From Mycteria americana (Eukaryota; Chordata; Aves; Ciconiiformes; Ciconiidae), in NCBI RefSeq assembly GCF_035582795.1, contig NC_134365.1:74133635-74197634 (forward strand): a stretch of 64,000 bases of DNA, written 5' to 3'. The translations under genes and the position numbers were made by a program. Positions within the stretch are counted from its first letter, which is position 1. Each line of letters starts with the position of its first letter. Shown here piece after piece: positions 1 to 13,055 of this stretch. The notes under the pieces are model-generated. The model was given only the letters and a program-made list of their open reading frames with translations. It was not told where the DNA came from and made no database searches.

Positions 1-3000
1 TTGGTAGAGGTGCTAAACGTTAGCAATAGAACTTTCCTGATAGTTTTCTTAGTGCCTCCTTGTGTCTTATGTACAGTCTGAAAACTTGTAAAATGCTCTT
101 CAACTGCTCTTCAGTTTGGTTTGTTTTAACTGCCATCACCAGCAGAGCACGTTGTCATATAACACGAAGATGTTGCCTGTTAGCTGGCCACAGGGTTCTA
201 TTGACATTATTCTGCCTTTTGCTCTGCATTCGGGAAACAATTAAGTTTAGCCATATGCTCTTTCCTTTCATACTCTGCTTGTATGGGAGATCCCTGAGTT
301 TGCATAGCCCTCTAGATCCCCTCATGCATACTCTGTCAAATAACAGCTCTGTCCTTTAGGCCAAAATTCTCTTGAGTCGATCTAGCCTGCAATATGGTCC
401 CTGTTGGCCTATTGCCTTTTCCTCCGTGGGTATATGCAGTGGCTGCTTGGGCAGTGCATACCTCTCTAATAGTTGAATACGTGCTTCCATACATGATTTA
501 CAGGGCTGAGTCAGGCCCTGCTGAGACAAGAATTACTCTTTATCTGGCCTAGCACAGAAATGGGCACTGCAGACAGTGTTGCCTTCCAGGTGAATGTCTA
601 GAAAATAAGATTAGAGAACTGCGTCTGTGAAAGTTGAACCACTCTTCACAGCAACCAAACCTTTGGATTGAGGAATTTCTTTCATCATCCAGTAATGTAA
701 TTTAGATCACCAAAATGTTTTTCTTGTCCCCTTCACCACTCGCTGTGAAATGTATCCAGCCTCCGTTGACACACGTGTACTTTAATAGGGCCTTCCTATT
801 AAGGAACAAGCTGTGTGGTCAACAGAAAATATTTAGCACAAGAAGGAAAGATTTCATTCAAACCCTAGTTTCAATCTGATTAAGCATATACTTCTTCATA
901 TACCGGTACTGTCTCATATGCAGGCTTGATACTATTTGGAAGCAATATAGAGTATGTAGCCCATAGTTAGGGAAATAACTTCTGCAAATGTTCACTAGCA
1001 ATCATACTGTAATATTTATTAGCTTTCTCTTTTTGCACACAGCTTTGTCGAACAGCTTTAAGATATCTCTTGCCAAAAAGGTTCACCATATTCTGTGTCA
1101 GTGTTCCAAAGTGCTACTTCAGTGTAAAACTGGTGGAACTTTATTGACACTAGTGGAGTCCTATATGAAGTAAAAGTGAAACATTTATTGCCATAGTTTC
1201 CAGTAGAGATGCACCAGTATTAAGGGAAATATTTAGCACTTTATTTTTTTTTTAAGACCCGACAGTATCTCTCCCATGCTTTGTAAGTCCTTTGTAGTTA
1301 CTGGCATTTGTTAACGTAGTTTAAAAAGGCAAAATATAATTTCTAATAGATCATCCATGCCTTACAGAGCTGCTAAAAAGTAGCCTTACGGCTTTCCTGT
1401 TCATTTTTGGTCAGATTTTAAAGACAACCCCTACTTAGCCATCACTTTCTTTTGCTCCCTTAAATCATGACTTTTACTATCTTTCACTGCAGTCCAATCT
1501 GATCGTTTAATGAAGAACAGTTGAAGGTTCTCTCTGACAATGTAACCATTGTTAAAATTTGTTTGACAGTTTTCTCTTTATAATACAACTGCAAGCACAA
1601 AATGTTGTTTCACTTACAGTAGCAATAGAATTGTGTGTCTGCTTTTCTGACCATTTGAATCTGTATTGTGTGCTGGTCTTCATTCGGTATCTTACTATGT
1701 ATTATAAGCTGCTGGTAGTCTTTCTTTTTGTTTAATTAGATGGGTGGAAAAATTAACATGGGGAATATGTCAAGATGCAATGTGGGGTAGAGAGTTTTAT
1801 CCAATGAGACAAGTATCGTAACTAAAGAGTGCCTTTAGCTGGAGTGTGGCATGGAGCTCTCTAAAGATTATGTAATGAGCAACCACATGTGGCTTCCTGT
1901 TACTGAACTATCTAATCTATCCCCTTATGTACATCTTAAATTTAGCAGCAAAAGGAAAAGTGGAAATATCTAACTTCAGATGCATGGCAAAGTGGTTGTG
2001 TGATACCTTAACATCTCAGGCTGTTGATAGAGTTGACAGGTATCATATCAAAACTCCCCATGAAGGCATCAGTATACCAGCAGTAATCTATTCACTAGTC
2101 AGAATGAATAAGGACCAGTTAGAAGAATTATTTTACTGCAGGTGTAAACCTAAAAGTTGTGTAAAACTCTTCTTAAATTGGATGCAAGTAATTTAATGTG
2201 AGGAAACCAGGTGGTTTCATTTATTGGGGTTTGCACTGTTCCCTGCACTGACCAGAGAGACACCTTTTTTTTTTACTGCATGTTTTGAGCTGATGGAGAC
2301 TTCAAAATTATGAGAGTTGAAACTGGAATGACCCACAGAAATGCGTAGACTTTTCTAGCAGAGAAGAACAAAAACATGTAGTGTGTGTGTGTTAACTGTT
2401 GTCTTTAACATCGGTTAATTGCTTTACTCTGGCTGTGTCAACTCAAAGTTGTGCTTGTTTCCAAATGGGATCCAGGTGAATAGGTTCTAGATTTTAAACT
2501 TTCAAACCTAAATAAGGGGGCTGATGGGTCAGTATAACGTAAGAAATTCTTCTGATGTTGCATGCAGTCCTACCCTGCATTCTGCATTCTGCTTTTTTAT
2601 CCTGTTAACCAAAGGAAAGAAATAATATATGTAAATAATAGTGAATATTTGGTATTGCATTCTCCCTATTTTTGCCTGTAAAATTTAGGAGGGAACTGTG
2701 GTATTCCCTGAGCTAATAATAGATTGTAAAAGAACATCTGCACATCTTTTCTCCATGTGCCCTGTTTGTTTAATTGCAACAGATTTACATAGAAAGAGTA
2801 TGGTATGTCATAACTAGGCAATTATCCATTCTTCATCACTTAGTTATGGTTCTGCTAATTGATCATTTAAGACATGAGATAGTCTAACATTAGGAGAATT
2901 TGAGACTGTTCAAAAAAGATCAACAAATTAATATTGTTGCGTGATATTTGCATAATTGGCTGCAATTATTTAATGTTTAATTGGGTTGATCAAATGAGAT

Positions 3001-4164
3001 CCAGCCTTTCACATGCTTATGTTTTACAAACACTGGTACTTTAAAATGATAATAATGAACCCTAATTTTTGTATGTTCTTTTTCTCCCCTTCATTCTTTT
3101 GATTATTATTTTCAGTATTGAGCATGTCCTTAATTTTCAGTTTGGTGAGCATGATTCATGCATAGGAAAGAAGTCCTTCAAATGAGAGAACTTTTCATGA
3201 AACTGGCATTTCATACAAGCTTTTCTGATGCCAAGAGCTTCAGCAACTGGCATTACTTAACTAGATTCTTAAATGCAATGAGGGCAAATTTGCTGAGAAT
3301 TTGCAGTGACAGACTCTGGTGAGAATGCTAATAAAGGTTCCTGCTTAAGGTAGATAATCTGTTCAGTCTGTAGCAGTGCAAAGCAAACATGATTTTTCTG
3401 GGCTATAGAAGGGAAGTCTAATAAGACAAAAGCAAGATAGTGAGAGAGATCTCTGCCCAGCCATTGTTTACACCTGTTCAACTATCTCAAGCCAAAAAGC
3501 AGTTGTCCTCCACTCCTTTCTAGATAAACCCTTGTTTAGGGTTTACCTAATTCAACAGAGAGATATCATTGATCCTCTCCTCTATACTTATTTTATATTT
3601 ATTTTTTCTCAGGCATGAAGAATGGTAATTTGGAAAAACATGGTATTTGAAAGAGCCATTTGGAGTGCAAGTTATTTGAAATGACTAATACATGGTCTTC
3701 CAAGGAGGTAGACAGAAAAACAGCTAGGACTGATCTCATAGCTGCCTGATTAGAGGAGGAACCCTCTTGAATTCAGTGGCCTCTCCAAAATAATCTGCAT
3801 AATCTCAACAGATTGCTTAGTGTGAACTGTCTGTTGATAGTGCCTTGCTATGAAATAGAATACAGAGATGGTAGCACAGCCTGCCGGACTATGGCACATT
3901 GGCGCTCTCTGCATGGGATTCACCCTACTGATGGTAAGTTTTAATGTTCTAGTGGCAGGCTTATATAGTGAGAGGTGGGCAGGTGTAAGTGATGGCTGAG
4001 TGTGCCCTGAGGTGAGCCGTTCCTTTCTGTCTTTCTCTCCCTTCCACACAGATTTGCAGCCCCTTTTCCCTGGCCTCCTATCATGATGCCATTTAGTCTC
4101 ATATCTAAAAGTGACCATTTAAGCAAAGTTTGCATTCTTTTTGTTTTTAGCAGTAGTGACAGTC
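1..4164. other. No gene recognised; A+T-rich single-copy-looking DNA
   Basis: Open frames here (60-359, 988-1173, 1927-2196 on +, and several on - near 3.3-4.1 kb) are short, show no recognisable domain and have no convincing acceptor-frame-donor arrangement. The frame at 988-1173 contains an acceptor-like sequence after a pyrimidine-rich stretch, but no good donor follows. Nothing distinguishes this stretch from intron or intergenic DNA. Confidence 0.5.
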
Positions 4165-4182
4165 AAAAAAAAAAAAAAAAAA
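4165..4182 (+). repeat. Poly-A tract (A18)
   Basis: Eighteen consecutive A residues, seen directly. No recognisable LINE or retrocopy body lies upstream, so I do not call a processed pseudogene. It is probably a simple-sequence expansion. Confidence 0.9.
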
Positions 4183-4254
4183 GGCGTTTTGTTCATCTTG
4201 CAGGAGGTGTTCAGGGATCAGAATTGCACTTTACCACCTGCACATGTAATGTCT

Positions 4255-4345
4255 GAACAGACTGCCACTGACTTTGTGACCCTGGACAAGTTCTCTAACC
4301 TCTCTGTAAGTGCAGAGTAGTAGTACTACCACTTATACCACTTTT
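4255..4345 (+). mobile_element. MIR/CORE-type SINE fragment
   Basis: The stretch resembles the central part of MIR-type SINEs: a 'gccactgactttgtgaccctgg' region, then 'caagttctctaacctctctg', then a 'tagtagtactacc' segment. This is the typical order in the sense orientation. Both the tRNA-like head and the 3' tail are missing or too eroded to see. Such copies are ancient, predating the split of birds and mammals, and inert. The family call is from recalled consensus. Confidence 0.65.
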
Positions 4346-7300
4346 AACTCTAATCCAAACTTTTGCATAAAAAGTTATTTTACTACAGATCAAATAAGCT
4401 TTCCAGAAAGCTTTTTAAGCAGCAGAGAAAGATGCCATGTAAAGTCCAGTATTTCAAGGATTGCTTTAGAGTAGACGTATCTTGATTATGCAGGAGAAAA
4501 ATGTTATTTGAATGAGAAATATATTTAAGGTTTGCTGTATGAACCCATAAACAAGTAAAATATGTAGCTGAGAATATAAAATAGCATACAGAAAGATCTT
4601 GAAGAGAATTCATCTCCACTTCTCAATGTAGAGTCATTAGATCACAACTATTCTAGAGGTACACTTTGTCATGTAGCGCTGAGACCTCTTTATTGATCTT
4701 GACTACAAATTTTCTGAACTGCAATATTTAGCAATTGGGAAGTGTCAAAGAGCTGTGTTTTACTGTATTTTGTCAGTATCCTCAAGATTTGGAAAAATAA
4801 TTCATAGGTCCTAAATCATTTAAGCTAAGTAACTTCTTAATAAGTATTTGTATTTTTAGTCATAATAGCAAAAGAGAGAACTGGTATTGCATTGGTGAAA
4901 AATACTGTTGTAGCAATCCTTCTGTCCATGCCTTGCTTTAAGCAAGATGGTTAGTAGTGGGAATTCCAGGATATTTTCCCTGACTATGCAAAATCTGAGT
5001 GCCATCTATAGCACAGTTGGCAAATATATCCCCAACTCCATAAACAAAACTAACTTAGCTGTTACCTTGAGCTAGAACAGTCAAGTACATTAGGGCTTAG
5101 CAGGTTTGTAACAATATTGAATTAGAATAGTCAAGCCTTAGATTTGGAACAAAATTTTGGAATTAGTAGCTCAGATAGAAATAAATCTCATTAACCACAC
5201 TAGCAAGGTTAACCACACCCAAATTTACAAAAAATAATGGTGTTTAAATTCACTAGTAATAACAGCATGGCTAGATCCTCGTCCCTCTCTCTGAACATGA
5301 ATTATACTGTTTGCTTATCTTAAAACTTAATTTATTGTGTCTGATTTTTACCACAATCCTGAATTCTCATGCCATGCTTTAAAAAAAACAATCTTAAATT
5401 CCATGTTCATAGGAAGATCTTAAGAAGGATTTAAGACCTTGATATAGAATTTTAAAGTCTTTAAAATTTCTGCTGGATAAAGTTAAGGTAGAAAAAGAGA
5501 AGACAACTTTGTGGAAATAATTAACTACAGTGTCCAAATGGTTTTCCAGCACTGGTCATTTTTGGTTTTTACCAAAGAGGTATGCAGGGAATAGTAGATA
5601 AAATAAGCATAGTGCTTTTTTTCTAAGCAAGAGTTGGGAAAATTTCTAAGAGCTGGTTCTCTTAATAATGCTTTACAGGACTTGATTCTGCCAGGCTTAG
5701 AGCATTCATTTAAGTGTGAGATGGAAGAGCTCAGAAGTTATCTCAGGTGGTACTATCTTGGAGGAACAGATTTTCTTTCATTTTATGATCAAAGTGATCA
5801 AGATACGAACATGGAATCATTTAAATTTTGCACCTTTTTATAAAAATTTTGCTATTCATTTTAGAATTCTGATACAGTATCACTGAACTATTATCTTAAA
5901 CTATCATGTCTCAGTAGGTTATGAGAAGAAAGCAAACATTCTTATTCTTTATGTAATCACCTTCTTCCTGTATGCCAAATCCTCTCTTCGTTATGATTTG
6001 GTCACCACTAGACTTGTGACCTCTTCAGGTGAAATAACAGGTTTTTTCTTTACTGTACCCTACTAGTGCACTCTCGGGTTTTTAGTAAGTACTAAGTGCT
6101 TGCAGCAAATGCCAGAGCAAAAAGTAAAGTGAAAAGTCTTCTGTTTCCAGAACAAGCATGGTAAGGAATGAGGGTAAAATTACCCATCAGGTCAGTCAAG
6201 ACAGGAGGTCAGAAGAATATCATTACCATTCTCATTCAGTCCAAAACAGAGACTACCCAGGTATACCAAATGTCTAGCAGGATGGTAGATTGCTATTGCT
6301 ATTTAAGACTGCTCTTATTCAGTTGCTTAAATACCTACATCTGTGCCTACATTTTCATGACTTGGGCCCTAATATCTTAACTGAAACCTGCAACACACTT
6401 TTATATGTTACGAAACACTAAAATATTGGATCGAAGCAAACAGGTAATGCTCCAGATCATCCAACAGTCAGAAACTGTTTTGTACAGGTCAGTGGCCTGT
6501 TCTGTTCCCATAATTTATATTCATTTTCTAATGGCCCAGTAGTTGACTAGAACTGCAAGTAGGAGACAAATATAATAATATTATTAACTCCATTCCGTAG
6601 TCGAGGATGTTGACAAAGAGTGAATCTATTACCTCCATCTCCTGGGGAGATGGGTTGGACTCTAGCTTGGCCGCTATAGTAGAGTGACAGAAAGTAAAAG
6701 GTTCTTTGCCATGATGGAGACAAGTAAGAGTTTTATCTGAAGCTATTTGCAAATAATTTCTGTCAAAGCAGTAAATTTGGAAGGACAGATGTCCCAATCT
6801 ACATGACCTTCGAGGCATTAAGAAAGGTGCAGTAGTAGTTATCGAAATTGTAGCATATAAGCAGTGGGAAATTAGCAACTTAAGGAGGGAGAAGTAAACA
6901 CCTCTGAAGGGTCTCTGTTTTCTCAAATGTTAAAGTTAACTGGGTACTTTACAAGGATCTGAGCATATAAAGCAGTAAAGGACAGATGTGTGGAAAAAAT
7001 ACTGGATAAACTAAAGGAAACTCTACCTCATTCTTCTCTAAAGGTTTTGTAGAAGCACAATTAAGCGCTCCTAATGGCATTGTTACATACAGACCATCTG
7101 GCATGAAAGAAACACTTTATATTTGTATGTCTATAAATCCTGTAATAACTGTATTTTGCTGGCAGTAGAAACAGTCTATACTATTTGCAGTTTTCCTCAT
7201 CAAATCTGTAATTATGCAATGTTTCTGTCTCCAATAAAGGAATTTAATGGGCACCTGTTTGTGGCATGTTATGAAATCATCACTGTTGAGTACAGCTAAC

Positions 7301-10300
7301 CAAGCATAATTATCCCATAGATGGGAGCTGTTATGAAATACATTCTTGAAGGCTGGATTAAAAGAAAAAGGAATTACCAAATGAAGTGTGGTGTTTAAGA
7401 ACAGCAAAGCAAGATGCAAGTGGTGAGAGATAAGCTAACTCTATAGTCAAAATGCAAAGCATGTATTCTGTCTTCTGGCTTCCACTGAAGTCTAAGGATA
7501 TGACACTCAGAGGGAAGAATGAGGCCTTAACAATGGCAGACATGCATCTACCCTGCCAAGCCTGGAGGCTGAGCCAGTTGTTGCACTTACAGTAAAATGC
7601 TGGACAAATCAAGCGGCAAAACTACCTACCTGCTAACTATGTTGTCATGAAACAGCTTTTAACATGCCAGGACTATATAGCAGTGATTGAATACAGCCCC
7701 CATTCTAAGGGGTTTGGGGCGATGAGCTCAAGGGAGAGAAGAAAGCCAGAAAACAACTTTATGCTTTGAGCACTTACTTCACGGGGCAGTTTTGAATAGT
7801 CATTACTCTAAAGTATGTCAGCCAATGGGAAGCCCTTTGAAGATGGAAAGCAATGAAAAGTGAGTGTCATTAAAATCTTGACATTTGCAATGTGTAGTAG
7901 CTATATTTACCAAAAAACTTGACATATTCCCCCTTTTCAGTGCAGAGAACATTGTCGTTAAAGGTGGTACTGATCCATGCTGTGGTAAAGTACACATCAG
8001 GGTAAATTTTCCATCTAGTTTGGTTTTCAGTGACTTCAGAGAAAGCTGGCATGGATACAGGACACTTTAAAGAAGCTGTAGACAGGTAAGTACTAAGAGT
8101 TGTTAATTACTGCTAGGAGAATGAGCCTAACTTGTCAGAATCAGACTTTATTCCTGTATTTTGGCCTCTCCACTTTCATCCTAAGGGAACCTTTCTTAAC
8201 CGTAAATCTCGCTTGAGCTTCAGTAAGACAGCTTTCAAAACTTGCTTATCCCAAGGAGTAATAATTTGAGGACTGATCCTACAAGGTGCTGAGTGGGCTT
8301 CAGAGACAGACAGACCTGTGCCTTTTAGCAAAACTTAAAAAGACCCCTTTTTCCCTCCCTTTTGAAACATCTCAGTAGCTGGCAATAGTTCTGTTCAATA
8401 AAGCACTTGCAGTACCACCACCAGCACTGTGTTCTTGGGGATGGAGAGTATCAATTCTGAGGACTCTGATCTAGGATATATAGTCTTGTAAAGTTAATCT
8501 GACAAAAAAGATCCATTTTAAAATAATGCAGGGGGAGGACAAAGCAGAAGGAAGAAACCTGTGTCCTGTACATATAAACAGGGCAAGGAAACAAAGTTGG
8601 GGATTCCAATATAGGCAGTCATTATTAGAATTAGAAATGCCAGGTTTGAGGGTATATCAACAAAAGTGTTGAATTTCAGTTTTTCTTCTTCCTTTCCTTT
8701 TGCTCAGTGGTCTGATATCGTGGCATCACAGTGGTGATTTTAAGAGACCTGCTAAAGAATTACCCTGTTGCTAAGAAGAGCAAAATTTTCTGTAGTAGTA
8801 CCTTTGTTGTTCTGGATGCTTCTCCAATGAGGAACTTGTAAAAGAAAATACAAGAATGTGGAAGGTGTCTACTTCTCTCTTTCCTGAGGGAATGATTTTT
8901 AATGCCAGGTAAGAAAATGTTTGTCCTGCTTCACCTGCAGGCGGTATTATGCAGTATCTGTACAAATTTAGGATATTGAATTCTGAGCATTGCCAATGCC
9001 AGGTTATGTAAGACAAAACAGTTTATCTTAACTCATATAAGTTCTTGTGGGTCATGCAAAGAAATTATGTTCTTCTGAATTGATTTCAGAACAACCTCTG
9101 TTTTATAACTTTTTTTTTTTCCCCCATCTTGCTCATGGAATAATTCTTTTTGAAGTTCAACTTTGGTTAGTTTATGCTCTTAGTGGTATATAGGCATTTA
9201 TCCTTTACTTTGATGGCAATGTAGGCTAACTTTTTTTAAAGCAAGGTAAAGAAAATTCATATATGCATCCTAGCCAAACTCAGTATTTGTGGGATCAATA
9301 CCTAACTCTAAAGGATAAACAGAAAAACAATAGTTTAAAATGGGTCAGTTCTAACCACAGACTGTGTAAAATGCACCCACGCTTTAATTTTAGACACTCT
9401 ACATATTATCAAAGCAACTTAATAATGAAATATTTTAAATTGTTGTCTTTTTGGGTGAGATAACAATTGCATGTCTAAGACACATATGCATATTCATAGT
9501 CTACCAAACATATGCCTTTCAAACAAAAGGCTGATCAAGTCAATACTGACTTGATATGTGGTAATATCTATGAAGCAGGTGTTTTGTAAATGCTCAGCAA
9601 GCAGGCCAGTCATCTTGAGTACACAGCATGTATTCAAGGACCCCTCTGGGTCTGCCCAAAGGCAGATGTAGGTAAAGCCCTGGTCTAGATAAGGCCTGTG
9701 CAGCTGAAGCTGTGTCACGATACAGAAGTGTGTGCTTCGCAGGCTTGTATGTGCGAGGGAGGTGATTTTATACCCACCCTTTATAGATATACAAATTAAA
9801 TACATGCTGGGAGGCTGCCACTACCAGAAACACTATCACCTGTAAAACAGCTAGGGCTGTTCTGATTCTCATTTTGACAGGGATGAAATTCATCTAGTGT
9901 ACCACACTTAAGCTGAAAACAAAGACTGTGACTTACCTGCCTTTTAGGTGAAGTTTACATAGATCATCACCAAGCAGAGCCAGTGGAAACACTAATTTCA
10001 GTGGAAACTTCAAATTCAACTGGTATTAGCTCAGACCCTAACTTGAGCTGACTTTCATGCTCTGAGCATGATGAAGAGAATGGCTCCACTCTTCTTATTT
10101 CCAGCTGCTCTATCCCTGACCTTCCCTTTGTGGCACTGCTGGCACTAGAGCAGTAGCAGAGTGACCAGATCACTGCTTGACCAAAGGAAGGCAGAAGCAT
10201 ATGCACAGACCCCATGCATAGGAAGAGCAGGACTGCTCTTTTAGCCATGGCAGAGTTTTTAAGGAGCTGAGGCCAGTTAAAAAGTCATGCCCATATGAAA

Positions 10301-10401
10301 TGTTAGGATTTTAATATCTCCCAGGTGCTAGCCACTTTTATGATGGCTCTTAAACTTTTATGCACCAGACCTTGCTTAAGTCACTGCTGAATTCTGGGTT
10401 C
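4346..10401. other. No gene recognised
   Basis: A+T-rich DNA with short unrelated open frames on both strands. The longest, 132 codons on - at 6528-6926, has no recognisable domain and no splice context. I see no RNA gene or clear repeat, apart from short T runs such as the one near 9111-9120. Confidence 0.45.
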
Positions 10402-10418
10402 TTTTTTTTTTTTTTTTT
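10402..10418. repeat. Poly-T tract (T17)
   Basis: Seventeen consecutive T residues on +, read directly. No retroelement body could be recognised next to it. Confidence 0.9.
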
Positions 10419-12904
10419 ACACCTTCCTTTAGCTCATAGAAGCCTTTTGCCTGAGCAAAGACTGTAATGTTTGCTTTACTGTAAAGTCCTAGGTTGGAAA
10501 AGACAGGAACTTCTGAAGATTTTGTATCTTCATCATAAGGGCATGGCTGAAAACGGATTAGAACAAAGATAGTGAAAAATACTCTCATCTTTTCAGGAAA
10601 ACTCAGTGCTTAAAAATTTGAAGAATAATACCACAGATCAGACTATTGTCCCAGTATCTTTTTACCTGTAGGGATGGAGTTCTGACCATCCCATTGCTCT
10701 GGATCCTACCAGCTAAGACTCACATTGCTCCTAAATGCTTATAAACTTAACATCATTCCCTTCCTCCACCACAAAGTCTATCCTTACTTATATCATGCAA
10801 AGAACAGAAAACCTGAGTGGTTTGTTAGCTGCCTATATTCATGACTTGAAAATGCACTCCCACAAATACCAACCTCTATGCATAACTCGTAGCACAGGTT
10901 CCCTTTGCTATTTCCTCCTTTTGCAGGTGGAATATTCCACCATTGAGGAAAACCAGTCGAGTCTGAGCTAAACTCATGGTTAAAAATCCTCCCTAATCCC
11001 TGCTGCCAATCAGTTTTCTACAGAGGGTTCTCCCTCTGAAGGGGTAGGGTCAGTAACTCACAGGTGGGGAGAGACGCCATCTGACCTGTACTTGGTGTAA
11101 TCAAAATGCCTACTTAGTTGTCAGGTGGCAGCAATCTTCACACCATTATGCAGGCTTGCAAAGTCATTATGAAGATCGTGAAGGTGAGATAAGGGTTTGT
11201 TATCCATCATACATTGCCTTACTAAGAGAAATTACAATTCCTCTTGCTCTATTTTGGTATCTTCATCTACCATTGGTGATACTGTTAGGCTGAGAAGTGC
11301 TAATAGCTGCTATCAGGTGAGTCAGTAATCCAAAGATCTTCAAATTTGTCAATGGCTGTGCCAAGGAATTTTCAGATTGCAGAGTTTGTAGCCTCTGTGT
11401 GTGGTAAGATGGAGAGCAGAGAAAGGTAGAGTTGCATATGGTTTTCTGAAGGAGCAAAGAAACACAGTTTTGGGAATGTAGCGTTTACTTGCATGGCATA
11501 CTTGAGGATTCCCGAGTAAGAAACCTACCTTCTGCTGTTTGGTCCCACCATATTCCTGAAATGAAAGCTTCTTTTTAACAAATAAACAAGCTAAAGAAAT
11601 AATATTACCTAACTTCATTGCCTGTATTATGGAAAGAATCTGGTGAGACCCCAAATGCTGGTGCACTTTCTCCCTCGTGCAGTATGACCTCCAAAAGAGG
11701 CAAAGCATATTTTTTTTTTTTACTTCAGGGAGACCAGCCTACAGCCTGTCAGCCTAGGCAGAGGCTTATTTAACAATATGTGCATGAAAGCCTTGTAACT
11801 GATACTGGCATTATGCCTATGAACCATAACCAATCAGCAGATTTTTTAGGTCAGATGGCTGCTCTGTTTTTGAAAGATCAGTGTTACTGGGTTCCTACCT
11901 TGCAATTCCTTACCTCTGCTAAGGTGAATCTTAAGAGCTTGATTGTCCCTCCTACAGCTATTTAACTCTCAGAGTCCCTTGGAAGGATTCCCTTTGTTAG
12001 TCTACATGCTGCTACATCCAAGCAGCACAAAGGAGAACTCCTTATTCCACGTTTCATTTCACATTCCAACAAAACAGATATCAACATCTGTACTATTTCC
12101 CCATTTTTGCATATGTGTAATATTGGCAAGCTTTTTCAGTACTAAGATAACATCAACTCAAAAGTTAAGAGAGATGTCACTAAGGCCAAAGTTCAGGCTG
12201 ACAAAAGGGAAATTGCCCAGATTTTACAGGGTAAGATCATATTTAAACACAAAATTTATTTTCTGAACATGTACGTGTATCTGCCAAACCTCACAGCTTC
12301 TTTGTGGCAACTTTTCCCTGGAAAGAGAAAGTAACACGAACAAGGCTTTATTATCTGTTACTACAATTTAAGCAGCATGAGGGAGAGCCAACAATGTTTG
12401 ACCCAGTGAGACTCTCATCAAGTCATATATGAAGTTCAAGGCAAAATTCATCTGCTGTAGAGTTGTTTAGCCTGCTTTAACCATTTTTTTCTCTCTCTGA
12501 TAAAATATATCTTGTCAGGAAAAATAATTTTGTGTTTGTGTAGAGCTGGTAGCCAGAAAAATGTATGGTTTTCATTTTAAAAAATGAAAAGTAATTTTTC
12601 AGGGAAAAAAGAAAATTATGACCCACAGATCATCAGTAATCAACCAAGTATATTTTAACAATTACTGTTTCATTCAGTCATAAGATGATAAGTTTGAGAT
12701 CTTTCACAGGAAAACTGGAAATCAAACTGCAATTACAGTAAATTGCTAAAACCATGTTGGCTTGTAACGATTTATTTTTAAAAGACACTGCTTCTCTTGG
12801 TTTCCTCTGCAGTGCGTAATATAAGTTTATCAGATAAGAAGTGATTTTCATTAGGGAAAAATTATAAGCAATCTGGAAAGGAAGAAAAGATTAGCAGTTA
12901 CCCT
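10419..12904. other. No gene recognised
   Basis: Open frames on both strands (such as 11349-11708 on - and 11943-12266 on +) overlap no recognisable domain. I see no RNA gene or identifiable repeat. Confidence 0.45.
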
Positions 12905-12911
12905 TGATCAG

Positions 12912-13055
12912 TTCCTTTCTGTGCCTTTGAGCAAGGCAGGTAACTCTCCTAGCTCCTATTTTCCAGCTGTAAAATGGGGGTAATAGTTCTCGGCAAACTG
13001 AGAGACTCCTGTGAGGATAAATGCATGACAGGCTGTATGATCAATGAGCAATGGA
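12912..13055 (+). mobile_element. MIR/CORE-type SINE, sense orientation
   Basis: Several MIR landmarks occur in the correct order: a 'ctttgagcaaggcaggtaactctcc' segment corresponding to the usual 'cttgggcaagtcacttaacctctc', then 'ccagctgtaaaatgggggtaatag', then 'ctgtgaggataaatgcatgaca'. The spacing matches the family, so this is one of the better preserved ancient SINEs in the window. The tRNA-like head is not evident. An ancient, inactive copy. Confidence 0.75.

Noticed and set aside
6528..6926. 132-codon open frame on -
   Set aside because: There is no recognisable motif and no acceptor/donor arrangement. Ordinary chance length in 64 kb.
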